Assembly (NCBI GenBank): GCA_039621445.1
Contig: CP154957.1
Span: 13,446,947-13,510,946, forward strand
DNA from: Euglena gracilis
Taxonomy: Eukaryota > Euglenida > Euglenophyceae > Euglenales
DNA: 64,000 nucleotides
Direction: 5' to 3'
The position numbers and the translations under genes are program-made. Below are positions 48,901 through 64,000 of this stretch, piece after piece. The notes below the pieces were generated by a model. The model was not told the DNA's origin. It worked only from the letters and a program-made list of their open reading frames with translations, and did not search any database. Each line of letters starts with the position of its first letter. The first letter of the stretch is position 1.

Positions 48901-49455
48901 GCTAGTTTTTAGTGACGTTCGGCCATTTGTCACAATCTCGCACATTGACATCCATTTTAGTTGTTTTGGGTGATTTGATGCCGTTTTTTGGGAGCCATTG
49001 GCCTTCTCTTAAGCCATTTTGGGGTATGTTTAGCCATTCTTTGGTAGTCATCTCAAGAAATTACAAAAAAGCTTCTCTAAGATAAGCAAATGCAAAAAAA
49101 AAAAAGCGAAATTGAATCACCAAAATATTTTTACAATTATTGAACCAACATCGTTTACGAAAAGACCGCATCTGACCAGGGGGGTGGTCGTTGGACAAGG
49201 AGGCAGGAGGTAAAGAAGGAAATCGCAAACGATAGATTAGTCGTCCCCAACGGGAAACAAACCGGCAGACAACGAAGCTCCGAGAGGAGGGTCTGCTCCC
49301 TCCGATCCACCGCCCCACAGTACCGTTGCCCCTGCCGGCCGGCCAAGCAGCTGCTGGACCGCGGGCGGAAGCGGCGGCGCAACAAGCCCAAGGCCAAGGC
49401 CGAGGCCGAGGTCGAGGCCGAGGCCGAGGCCGAAAGCGCCGCGGCAGACCCCTGA
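45959..49455 (+). CDS. unrecognised protein with basic Lys/Ala/Glu-rich C-terminus
   Basis: Exons: 45959-~46045 (MKRRLCLQDMLKKGRAMLSA, SVERCDAVPNV), ~46506-46612 (QLRPTLHQEP, LVALQEEPAFRKWVE), 46928-~47030 (TVTGSLFEEVCPKTQAFIVL, LFRSGPGG), ~47905-48000 (RRDMQQEVAEFAREADDRIA), and a last exon near 49352-49455 (AKQLLDRGRKRRRNKPKAKA, then Glu/Ala repeats, TGA). The 46613-46927 intron is CAG/CTG and restores KWVETVTGSLFEE. The last two joins were not resolved. The Met at 45959 is a likely start because upstream sequence is poly-G. No family was recognised; the tail suggests a nucleic-acid or tubulin contact, which is speculation. Confidence 0.55.
46140..46340. repeat. interrupted (CA)n tract
   Basis: CA repeats with periodic GA, TA and GC interruptions in the first intron. 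Confidence 0.9.
46613..46927 (+). other. nonconventional intron
   Basis: It starts GGC-CAGAGAGCTTTTT and ends AAAAACACCTCTG-GCAGG. CAGAG pairs with CTCTG and the T run with the A run. The join GTG GA/G ACA GTG is in frame. Confidence 0.7.
47505..47700. mobile_element. element of the 'GGGAATCCCC' family, copy 3
   Basis: 'gggaatccccgcaaccctgtg', paired CCC/GGG blocks and 'tcggcggcgccaatttt...atcggcgctgaagg' match the copies at 21.0 and 33.3 kb. Immediately followed by a copy of the GGGTATTAA family at 47718. Confidence 0.6.
47718..47880. mobile_element. copy of the 'GGGTATTAAGTGAGCGG' family (3' end diverged)
   Basis: GGGTATTAAATGAGCGG at the left, then 'tttttgcgggggg' and 'ggtccgaccccc' as at 26.4-26.6 kb. 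The right inverted end is not recognisable. Confidence 0.55.
48646..49200. mobile_element. TIR element, family 'CTTGTCCAACGACC', copy 3
   Basis: Left CCTTGTCCAACAACC, right GGTCGTTGGACAAGG. Reverse orientation relative to the copy at 29.63 kb. It lies in the last intron of the preceding gene. Confidence 0.8.
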
Positions 49456-49463
49456 CCCCCAGT

Positions 49464-51051
49464 CTTAGGAGGCATAAACTGCCCAAAAATTTAAACCCCC
49501 TCGAAACGGAAAAGGAAGCGGAAAAACGCTTCCAAAAACGGCCTGTTTTTTTTTGAAGGTTTTAGAAGAGGTACTGATTTCGGCCATTTCTGATTGGATG
49601 TTTGGCTTGCAGTAACGATTTTTTAAAAACACCAAAAACCAGCTAAAATGCCACTTAAATTTTGAAATTTAGTCTAAATGAACGAAAACCCTACAGAAAT
49701 TTCAAAGACAGAAATAAAGTACAAATACACACCTCATGTGGGCTGCCGCCAGAGACAGAAGAAGGCGAAACCCCCTGCAAAGGGGGAAAAATAATAAATA
49801 CAAAATATAGGAAGCGGTAAAAAGGACATTCCGCTTCAAAGTCACGCACAGGTCACCAAAATCAACACCAGAAGAATCATGCCTAAGGGAATATTACAGC
49901 AAAGTGAATAAAATTTTGCAAAAACGAAAAGGAAGCGAAAAACCGCTTTAATGATAAACTGAAAAATTATGTGATAAGTCAGATGGAAGTAGATTCAATT
50001 CAAACAGTGAATAATAATACCCACATACATTCGTTCAGCATATCCGGAGGGGTGTGATGAACCACACGAACTCAGCAGTAATCATTGGTATTAAGTTTAA
50101 CTAACACATTCATCAGAAAGCATTACAGTCACAACAAATGGCATACAAATGTAACAAACAGAACAATACAGACCTGTAATCAAAGTCCGCGCTTGAGGTA
50201 CAGGGCCATCATAAGCGGGTAGGAGTGAAAACCTGCGGGATTCACGTTTGTTGGGTAGTTCAAGTTTGCCATATGTCATTACATTCTGCATTCAGTTGGT
50301 TCAGTGATGTTGGCAATGGCAGTTTCAGACCAGTACAGTACAGTTTGAATAGACTAAATTTCTCTGCTTTGCTTTGAGGAAGCGGAAACCCGCTTCGCAT
50401 CAAACAGTACCGAGAAGATGCATTGTATCCCGAAGCACCATTAACTGAGCAAGTTGTGGATTTGTAACTTTGATTCTCAAAACAAAAGTCACAGCTGCAA
50501 CAAACCCCACAGCCCCCAGTTCCGCAGCCATGCCAAAGACAAACACAAAGGAAAGACACGGCGAAATGGGTGGGTGGTGTGGCGAAGGTGTGCGCATGGT
50601 TGGGGACTGGGTCTGGGTGTGGGTATGGGTCTGGTCCGGTCTGGGTCCGGTACAGGTCTGGGTCTCGCTTGTCCCTCCCTCGCTGGCGGCACCAGCCGCC
50701 CGCTGCCACCGCGGCTGCCGCAGCCGCCCGCTCACTCGTCGTCCACCAGCATCTCCTGGATGTTCTCCAGGGCGGACCGCTTCCTCGGCAACAGGGAGCG
50801 GCGCAAACGGGAGGCGTGTAACTCAGATAACAGATTTTTGCTGGATCGCATTTACCTGTGAATCTGCTACAAAATAAATTTCGGAAATCATCGAAGCGGT
50901 TTTCCGCTTCATCTGTTATGCAGCCAGTAGGGTCGAAAAAATTTTGATACGATGTACAACTCGAAAATTTTGGCTCTTTTTACAACGTTTTTCTTGCCTT
51001 CCGGGACACACTTCCAGTCAATTTTATCATGGGCAGTTTACGCCGCCTAAG
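49464..51051. repeat. inverted 22-bp pair and GAAGCGG/CCGCTTC palindrome cluster
   Basis: CTTAGGAGGCATAAACTGCC (49464) and its near inverse GGCAGTTTACGCCGCCTAAG (ends 51051) face each other. Between them, palindromes of the form AAGCGG-NNNN-CCGCTT occur near 49510, 49812, 49930, 50380 and 50893. The right 160 bp recur at 14880-15037. Whether this is one element or two ends of separate copies is unclear. Confidence 0.5.
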
Positions 51052-51189
51052 CCAGTGCCACCCCTTCCCTCCCCTCCCCTCCTGTCCCCTCCCCGTCCAC
51101 TCAACCACCACCACAGCGCAGGTCACCCCCACCACTGCCGCGCCGCAGCTGGTGCGGCGGGGGTAGTTGTGTCCCACCAGCAGCAACAT
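50732..51189 (-). CDS. possible small membrane protein, minus strand, two exons
   Basis: On the minus strand a Met at 51189 starts MLLLVGHNYPRRTSCGAAVV and continues GVTCAVVVV, a hydrophobic run. A second stretch (50825-50732) reads LRRSLLPRKRSALENIQEML, VDDE and TGA after an AG at 50826. A GT after the TCA codon would join the two in phase. This would give about 55-65 residues, in the range of small organelle membrane subunits. Plus-strand readings of the same bases are Pro/Ala-rich and less convincing. No family recognised. Confidence 0.35.
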
Positions 51190-52029
51190 GGCTGGAATGA
51201 GACTTGGCGCGCCGAAGAGGCTTGTCTCTTTGTCATTTGGTGCTGGTTCTGTCGTTGGGGTTGGTTAACCTCATTCTTAATGAGTTGTGTATTTATTATA
51301 TTTGTTTTTCTATGCCTGCTTTCGCAGAGATTCTCTGGTCCAATATTCTGAATCTTAAACATATTTGAAGCTGTGAACACCTGAATAGATGTTAAGCTCC
51401 TGTGGATGATGTAAGTGTGCATCCCCTGGCCAAACGTGGTGCAGTTTTGGGAACCAGCTTCTGACAAAAACCAGGAAAATGGCATGCTGGGTGGGTGCTA
51501 CACCAAACTCGCCCGTCCAGGCCCTTGGGGGGGGGGGGGGGCAGTTGGGGAATCATTGGCACGAATCCCTTATGGGTAAATTGCATAATTGGAGAGTAAA
51601 GGAGTTTTCACCTGAAAAGATTTCATATGGTTGGGGGAGGAGAAACGGTTCCCTTTCAGCCCTGTATGGACCCCACCCATCGGTCAAAGTAGATGGCCGA
51701 TAACAGCGGTGATTATTTTCAGAGTGGGCCGAATTCCGTTGTTGACTGAAGGTGTCTGAACCTGGGTCCTTTGGTGCTTGGGGGAGCTGCGGGTTAACGC
51801 AACGTCCAACATGAGGGAAACCTCTTTTCAGAAGTAGGATTCGCTACAGGTTGAGGGTCAAATAATTGGACTCCAGCCTCATATCTACTGGAAAGAAGAG
51901 AAACTTTTCCAAACAGAAGCTGGAGCCGGACCCCGGGTTGTGTATTCTGGTGCCAAGCTGAGAACTATTGCACCCAGCCGTTCATTTGCCCCGACTCCCC
52001 GCGTTGCAGTCTCTTGTCCGCATTCCCCT
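51190..52029. other. intergenic region
   Basis: No exon recognised. The region should hold the 5' ends of the minus-strand gene and of the plus-strand RRM gene, but no promoter motif stands out. Confidence 0.35.
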
Positions 52030-57194
<5,165 letters not shown>

Positions 57195-59993
57195 TACACA
57201 AATTGATTTGCACCGCTCGCCCACATCCGGGCATAAGATGTGAGCACCATTCCGTCCAGCCGATTTGCCTGCTGCGTATGTTGGAAATACTGCTGCTCCG
57301 AACCCAGCATATTCTTTTCTTTTGTTTGTTGTTCTCTTCAATTCTTGGTATCTGCCCAAAGTTTGTCCGTCTTATTTTACAGTTGGGCTATTTAATTATT
57401 TGTTAATTTGATATGTAATTATTATGAAGTATCACACCCCAAATTCTGTGGGTGGCACCCGACCACCAGCTTCAAACCAGCCAAAGCCTCCCCCAGCTTA
57501 TGGGGTGTGGTGATGGTGCGTGCACATTGGCACACCCCTGCCTCATGCAGTAGTGCCCCAGCCAGGTATGTGCAGCGTCCTGTGGAAAATTGAGCCTAGT
57601 CCTATGAGTCTGTGAGTACCAAAATTTGTGATTTCTGGTCCCTCGTGTCTGCCAAGCCAAACCCAGCCCAAGGGGACAAGGCGTTCCAAACTGGGTTGGG
57701 GTGGGTGGGTTGGCCCTGGACACCACCTTTGAACAATATATGATGGCAACTCTGCCAACGCAGACTAAGAGGACAGTAAGTTGGGCTTGTATGGACTAAA
57801 TGAACTATTTTGGCGTGATTTTGGGCAGACCTTGTGGTCAATGAATTAGGTTTTTTCCCCAAAATAACTCGAAGATGAAGCAAAAGCAAAGGTAATGTCC
57901 GGCGACCTAAAAAAAAAAAGTCATGGAATGCCATCATACATCTCTTTAAGCAGCATCTCCCAGCAACCCCCGGGGGGGGGGGGGGGTTGCTGGGCTAGGG
58001 CTAGAAATTTGGGCTGGCTAGAAATTTGGGCTGGCTCCCCCCCCGGGGGGGGGGGGGGGGGCTGGACCCCGGCTGGACCCGAACCGGGGCGAGCTGGACT
58101 GAAATCGGAAAAATGCCCAAAAATGACCTGCAAAACACAGTTTTGAAAAAAATGATGCATCTGAAACCCCCCAAAAAAGCCCCAAACACCCCCCAAACCC
58201 CATTTTTGGCCACTTTTGAACACAGTTTTTCAAAAATTTCGGCGCTTTGCGCCGAAAAATTTTGGGCTGGACCCCCAAAAAGGGGCTGGCTAGCTAGGGC
58301 TAGCAGCACCCCCCCCCCCCGGGAGGGAGGGGGCTGCTGCGGCTGGGCTGGGCCCAAAGCAGGGCTGGCTGCAGCCGCCCCCCCGGGGGGGTTCGCAAAA
58401 CCTTAGAGAGATGTATGAATGCCATATTCAACCATGCTTTGTTTTTTCCCGAACACTATGTGTAGCCTGAGTCATGGCCGTTTTTTTTTTCCGCCGATTT
58501 TGCCATATTTTTGGGGGTTGTTTTGGACAAAAAATCGATGTTTATCAAAATATCTCAGAAAGCAAGCATAATCAAAGGAGATTTCCAGCGACCAAAAATG
58601 AAGCCATTTGGAACGCCCTATTTGACGGTGTTTTTTGAGTTTAGTGTACCTCCACAGCTAGCTCGAGTTATGGCAACTGATGTACATATCGTACATATCG
58701 TACATATCGTACATATTGTACATACATTTGGCCTGTTTGATTTAGCCTTTTTCGGACCGCCCCTGTAACAGAAAAATTGAAAATATCTCAAAGTATCTCA
58801 AAATGGTGGGGAATCAAAGGAAAGGAAATTGCTGGGACCTAAAATAAAGTCCTAGGGACCCTCTATCACCCTGCATACACCGCCAGGACTATCTTGAAAA
58901 TGAAGCATAACAAAAGGAAATGTCTGGCGACCTAAACTGAAGCCTTAAAGCTCCCTGTCTAAGCATATTTTGATTTTCCTGTAACGCCACGACTGGCCCG
59001 AGTTCTGACCATTTTGGGCCTATTTTGGGCCCAAAATGGTCCAAACGATCATCAAGGTCACCAAGCCATAAGAATCACGAGGTTTTTGCAAAATAATAAT
59101 AAAAAAACCCAGACTGCCGGACAGCCGGCTGCCAGGCTGTCGCTGGGCCAAAACCATGTTGCTTTTTGAAACAAAGAGCTCAGCACCAATCAAACCTGGT
59201 CGACGGCTTTCGGTGGGTAATCCCAAGGCGTACAACAATTTGAGCCCGGTTTCGCCATGCTCTGTGATGTGGGTTTTCACCGGACGCCCTCTTAAACCCT
59301 ACCAAAAAGGCGGGAATTATTGTGAGAAAAAATTCGCCGAGGCGCGTTGGTGATTTTTTCAGTTTTCATTTGGTTTTTAGCCTTTCCTATCTGTGACCTC
59401 CCCCCCCCCTGTAAGTGGTGACCAATTGATTTTTCCATTGCGACTTGCTGGTCGACAGCCCCCTCCCCCCCCTCCAGGTGAAATCCCCCCGTGGAAAAAT
59501 ACATCAGACAGATCCCCGGAGCTTTTTGTATGCCAGGACCTTGACATTTCGGACATCTCGGGGGGGGGGGGGGGGATTGGGTTTGTTTCATTCTTCGGTG
59601 GGCACCGCCGCAGCCCTCTTGGAGTTTGCAGAATAGTTACCGTATTGGTCAGCAGCGGTTTGTTCCTGGGCCGGTGACTTCCCCTGCACAAATGAACACA
59701 GGCTTCGGAGTGAATTTGCTGAACGTGTCAGAACTGTGCGAAGACACACATTTGGGGGGGTTAAACCAATTAACCGAATATTGTAAGTTGAGATAGCCCA
59801 CCCAACAGTCACGGACCCAAAGTGTTGCTCGTGTTAGCATACAGACATGGGTCGGCAGCAGCAGCATTTTTGCGAGGAAAAGCCCGCTGAACAACGTCTC
59901 CTTGTTCTGAATCCCCCCAGGACTTGCAGGTCTCCACCCCCTCTCCATGCTGTCCCGCGGTGCCTTCCCGGGCACTGGTCGCTTGCTTTCCCC
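57195..59993. other. intergenic region between RRM and SET genes
   Basis: No exon recognised. It contains the 483-bp element at 57935-58417, a short 'gtacatatc' tandem repeat (58681-58725) and diverged stretches rich in 'aaaatggccaaa'-like words. Confidence 0.5.
57935..58417. mobile_element. hAT-like MITE with perfect 8-bp target duplication
   Basis: Ends CATACATCTCTTTAAG and CTTAGAGAGATGTATG (16-bp inverted repeat, one mismatch), flanked by AATGCCAT on both sides (57927-57934, 58418-58425). Inside are poly-G/poly-C arms, 'gctgggctagggctag' repeats and a 'ggcgctttgcgcc' hairpin at 58240. It cannot code a transposase. Confidence 0.9.
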
Positions 59994-62900
59994 ATGAACG
60001 GCAGCCTCCGCGCTTTGGCCCTCTTTCTCGTCCTGCTAGCCCGTCCCATTCCATCCAGGGCAAGGACACGTGCGGTGGGTCGGACCGGCGGAACGAAACA
60101 CCGTTTTTGGCAACGGAGACGGATTTGTCCTCTGTCCCTTGTTTCGAAACCTCTCGCCATGGATGTCAGCACGCTGAGCTTTGCATGGGCAGTGCAGTTT
60201 CCAGTGTGGGTTCAGGTCCGCTGTTCGCTGTCCATTGCTGATATTTATTCCAGCGTTGGTTTCTTTTCCTCTTCCCGCCTTGGGTTTCTTGGGTCCACGT
60301 CTATCCACTGTCAAGCCAGCATCCCGTCCAGTCCCAGTCCTGTGCGCAGCCGACGGTACCGATGACCCTCCACGAGCGCCGCTCAGCAAACGTGCAGCAC
60401 GAACAAAAGAGTTCAACAAATGGATGCGCTCTTGGTCGCCCATAAACCAGAGCCAGGCCTCTCCTCGCTGTTGGGCTGGCCCTGGGAGCCATGGGCAGGC
60501 AGGGAAGGGTCTTGGGAGGTGAAGCCATCCCCAAATGCCAAAGATGCCAGGGGCCCAAACATCCATTTCCAAGAAGAGTTTGCTTTGCCTGAGACCCAAG
60601 TCCCAAAAACTCCAAAGTTGTCATGATGCAAAGAAAAGTAACCCCTCCACAGAAAAAAAATGCTTTTTGGGGGGCGTGACTGACTGGTTTTCCAAAACAA
60701 AAGTGATCGACTGGTTTTTGGAAGTGGAAGTGACCCCCCCCCCGCAGGGGTTCAGTCAGCAGTTGTGTGGTGCGCAGAGGGGGCTTGTGCGGAAGATCAA
60801 GGTCGCTGACGTGCCCGGCATGGGCCGCGGCGTCATCGCCACCCGTGACGTCCAGCTCGGGGAACGCATCCTGAGTGTCCCTCTGAAGTACGTCCTCTGC
60901 CGTGAGACCATCATGCGGACTCTGGACCCGAGGTCTGCCTGCTTGTGCACAGGTCGTCCAGAGGTTTCTTGGACCCCAAAGGCGTCCACTTCTTTGTCAA
61001 GGAGCTCTAGGAGTTCTAATATAATACTGTTTTGGTCATTGCATTATGTCGATTGTGTCAACCGTCCCCTTATAAGCGTGGGGCCCCTACACGCGCAGGG
61101 TTCAAATAAAAGGCACCCCCGGTCGTCGAAGATGGCGGTCCACTGTAGGCTCACCCCCAATTTTAATGGTAATTCTGAAGAAAGTCCACAAGAATTAGAC
61201 AGGAAGGGTCCAAATAGAAGTGCACCCCCCGCAGCTGTGTTTCAATTACGGAGGGGGGTATTATCTAATAATCTCTTAATTTAAATTGAGAGACCTTCCA
61301 ACAATTCAAAGTCGTGCAGTGAAAAGAATATTTTTACCAAAAAGTTTCATGCAAGAAAAACAGCACAAAAGTGCACAACATTTCCAGGTGCATTTTTTTG
61401 AAAAACGCAAAAAAAGCACAATTGCTGAAAATATAACTGGAAAAAAATGCACCTGTCTTTCAACTTGAGTCAATCATCCATGGCGATATTGGTGACTGGT
61501 TTGTATGATAACATTGTACTTTCTTACTCCTGATGCTGTATTGTTGTCTCTGTCAGGGGCTGCTGTTTTCTTAATCCGGAGGGGACCCTCCCCCCCCCCC
61601 CGGGGGGGAAGGTCCAGCCAGCCAGCACCTCCCAGCCGGGCTGCGGCCGGGGGGGGGGGGGGGTCCGCTGAAATAAAGTTCGGGCCAGCCCAGCAAAGCC
61701 GGCCTGGAACGAAAACATTTTCGGCACACAGCACTGAAATTTTTTGAAAGCGATCAAAAATGGCCAAAAATGACATTTTTGGGTGGTTTTGGGTTTTCAC
61801 CTCCTTATTTTGACTGAAAAAATCCAACCCAGCTGGATTTGGGTTTTTGGGGTCATTTCTTTGGGTACCCGCCGGGTCCAGCTCTCATTCGGCTGGACCC
61901 CCCCCCTTGGACCCTTCACCCCCTGGGGGGGGGGGGGGCCCAGCCAGCACCTTTTTCCAGACGGCCCACAGGACCCCCCCCCCCAGGGGTCCTTAAGAAA
62001 ACCCCTGGTCAGGGAGCAGGGGGTTTTCGGAAACTCACAAATCCCGACCCTGTCCCCCCACCCTCCCCCCCCCCCCAGCTGGCGGGCTGCGGCTGGCCAG
62101 CTGGCAGAGGGCGAGCTCCTCATGGCCTACCTGCTGCAGCAGCGGGCCCTGGGGGAGGCGTCGCTGCTGCGCCGCTGGATCGCGGTGATGCCGCGGTGGT
62201 TCCCGACCATACCATTGCTTAAGGTGTGTCCACCCCCTGGGGATGGGGTTGCTGGCTGTTTTTTTTCTTCAGAGTGACCGATTTTTGTCTCCAGACCCCC
62301 CCCCCCCGGGGTGGTGGGGTCGGCGAAAAATGGCCACCAAGCGCTAAAGGCGCCGGAATCTTTTGGGGGGGTTTGGCCATTTTTGGCCAGCTGGCGAAGA
62401 TGACCGACCCCCCAGGGGAAGGGGGGAGGAAGTGGATGACTGGTTTTTTGAAAAGTGATGTACTGGTTTTTGGAAAGTGGAAAGTAACCCCCCCGGGCTT
62501 TGGTATGCAATGGCCTGTTCCCGACCCCGGTGGCGTGGGCTGCGGAGGACGTGCGCCGCCTGGAGGTGCCCCACGCAGAGCAGCGCCTCCGTCTCTTGCA
62601 GTATGGAGGCCCCAATATAATTTGCACAAATGGTTGCCTGAAATGGAGATCAAACAGAAGAATAATGATCTAAATGAAGACATTTATTAACAATTTATGT
62701 TTATATCACAAATGTTGTATAGGGATTGTATGTTGGGCGGGGCAGCACCCTCGGGGGCAGGGGTTTATATTTGGGCTTCATATATGGAGGGGGGGAATCA
62801 AATATCTCTGGGTGTAGCTTATACACACCTCAGCGACCTTCAACTGCAGTCAAATACTTATTTCAAGTTTTTATTTTGTGTCCCTCGGCACCATCGGCAG

Positions 62901-63788
62901 GATTTATATTAAGCGGAGGGCTTATTTTTAGGTGGCAAACCCTAACCCCCTGGTGGAGGTTTAAGGGTTTTATTTAGGGGGGCTTCCCATTTGGGGTGTT
63001 ATATGCTTGATTTATTCAGTGTGAATTCACACAAATACGTATTCAGACATGTTTATGTGCATGTATATCTATTTGTACATGTATCTATATACATATAGAT
63101 ACAGATGCATACAGTCCGAACAATAATTACAGGAAGCACATATCACAGTTGCAAATGACATTTTTGAGCATTTTTCAAAACAAAATCCAGGAAGAAAGAA
63201 ACAAGTTTCGAGCCGCAGTGGTAAAAACATTTGATGCAAAATGGAAACGGCAATTCTTCTGAAATGAAATTTTTTAAAATGGAAATTTTCCGATGTATTG
63301 TATCATATGCATTGTATCATGTGTCCCCGTATTTTTTTATTTGATTGTGTTACACATCCAACCATCCAATCATTCAAATGTATGCATATGCATGCATATG
63401 TGTGCACATATTATATGCGCACTGATCTGGATTATGTGGATGGGAAAATAAGATGTGTTGGAATAGAAGTCATAGCACACCAGCCCAGGCAAGAAAGCAC
63501 AGAAAAAACGCTGTTTTGCGTGTCAAAGCAATGGCATGGCAAATCTGGGCATCAACATGTGTGCCCCCACCCGCCCCTCCCAGGCAGCAGGCGGAGACCG
63601 ACTATGTCGCGCTGCTGAACCGCTTCCTCACCCGGGTCCTGTCGGCCTCCGGCCGCCGGTCCCGCTGACGCCGGAGCCAATGATCCCGGCGTTTTCCCCA
63701 CGTGTTTTCCAATTGGTGGGGGGCAGCAAGGCCACGTGTTTTTTTTTGCATTTGCTTTCTTGCTTGTTTTATATATATTATTTATATA

Positions 63789-63886
<98 letters not shown>

Positions 63887-63887
63887 T

Positions 63888-63942
<55 letters not shown>

Positions 63943-64000
63943 TTATTATTTGATTCTGGCAAAAGAATTCTTGTGTGTTTTGCATTCTTTTTGTCGCATT
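59994..64000 (+). CDS. SET-domain lysine methyltransferase, Rubisco-LSMT/SETD3-like (3'-partial)
   Basis: Exons: 59994-60069 (signal peptide LRALALFLVLLARPIPSRA), 60350-60434 (TKEFNKWMRSW, a typical start of the fold), about 60748 or 60756-60932 (VADVPGMGRGVIATRDVQLG, ERILSVPLKY, the SET N-terminal strands), 62079-62204 (EGELLMAYLLQQRALGEASL, RRWIAVMP), 62523-62600 (PVAWAAEDVRRLEVPHAEQR), 63594-~63658. Joined across the transposon-like intron, exons 4 and 5 read MPRWFPTPVAWAAEDV, as in the family's 'LP..F.TP..WS.EEL'. The insert between the SET halves is seen; the catalytic NHxP/Tyr part lies beyond the window. The signal peptide would suit import into a euglenid-type plastid, but that is inference. 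A stop at 63666 is reached if the last GT is not used. Confidence 0.8.
60668..60745. mobile_element. partial copy of the SET-intron element family
   Basis: 'gactggttttccaaaa', 'gatcgactggtttttgg' and 'gtggaagtgaccccccc' match the right part of 62208-62517 and 28911-29180. It ends directly at the acceptor of the SET exon. Confidence 0.65.
62205..62522 (+). other. nonconventional intron formed by a transposon-like element
   Basis: The coding sequence is broken between TTCCC and GAC. Element 62208-62517 (CATACCATTGC...GCAATGGCCTG) is flanked by TTCCCGAC at 62200-62207 and 62518-62525. Splicing 62205-62522 removes three bases of the left copy, the element and five of the right copy, restoring TGG TTC CCG ACC CCG GTG. 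Confidence 0.85.
62208..62517. mobile_element. introner-like element in the SET gene (310 bp)
   Basis: Inverted ends CATACCATTGC and GCAATGGCCTG (9 of 11 paired) and a perfect 8-bp target duplication. A full relative lies at 28911-29180 and a partial one at 60668-60745. No coding capacity. Confidence 0.9.
63785..63950. repeat. (TTA)n microsatellite
   Basis: About 50 TTA units near the window end, in the following intron or 3' flank of the SET gene. Confidence 0.95.

Overview
The window reads as nuclear DNA of a euglenid-like protist (inference; no species assigned). GC-rich coding exons of about 50-200 bp sit in long introns full of poly-C/poly-G runs, T-rich stretches, microsatellites and short inverted-repeat elements. 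Two intron classes occur side by side. Some are ordinary GT-AG introns. Others match the known euglenid 'nonconventional' pattern: CAG (or a near variant) at positions +4 to +6 paired with CTG at -8 to -6, with the intron ends able to form a stem. Twelve introns could be placed this way, ten with exact CAG/CTG and two with variants, and each restores a sensible reading frame.

Layout, mostly + strand. (1) 1-2943: the 3' end of ovoA (ovothiol synthase), C-terminal methyltransferase part, seven exons, stop at 2943. (2) 4451-30617: one long gene or several, starting with a degenerate C2 domain and continuing into many coiled-coil exons. The coiled-coil part contains tandem exon-block duplications (11.6-14.0 kb, and 12.3-13.1 against 15.0-16.4 kb). 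(3) 33165-44786: exons of an unrecognised Pro/Ala-rich protein with two hydrophobic segments and a clear C-terminal exon. (4) 45959-49455: an unrecognised basic-tailed protein. (5) About 50732-51189 on the minus strand: a possible small membrane protein. (6) 52030-57194: an RRM RNA-binding protein, somewhat CELF-like. (7) 59994 to beyond the window end: a SET-domain lysine methyltransferase of the Rubisco-LSMT/SETD3 type with an N-terminal signal peptide.

Non-autonomous terminal-inverted-repeat elements are everywhere: at least eight families, none with a visible transposase. Several carry 7-8 bp target-site duplications and termini CA(G)...(C)TG. The central observation is that the nonconventional intron consensus is what is expected if such an element (CAG...CTG) lies between two 8-bp target duplications and splicing removes 3 nt of the left copy, the element and 5 nt of the right copy, restoring the pre-insertion sequence. 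The intron at 62205-62522 in the SET gene is a young case with a perfect 8-bp duplication, and its family has another copy at 28.9-29.2 kb. A second case is an intron (10192-10708) present in one coiled-coil repeat and absent from its paralogue at 7460-7548. Exon ends of the less certain genes are approximate, and the organism, gene continuity and splice sites all need transcript evidence.
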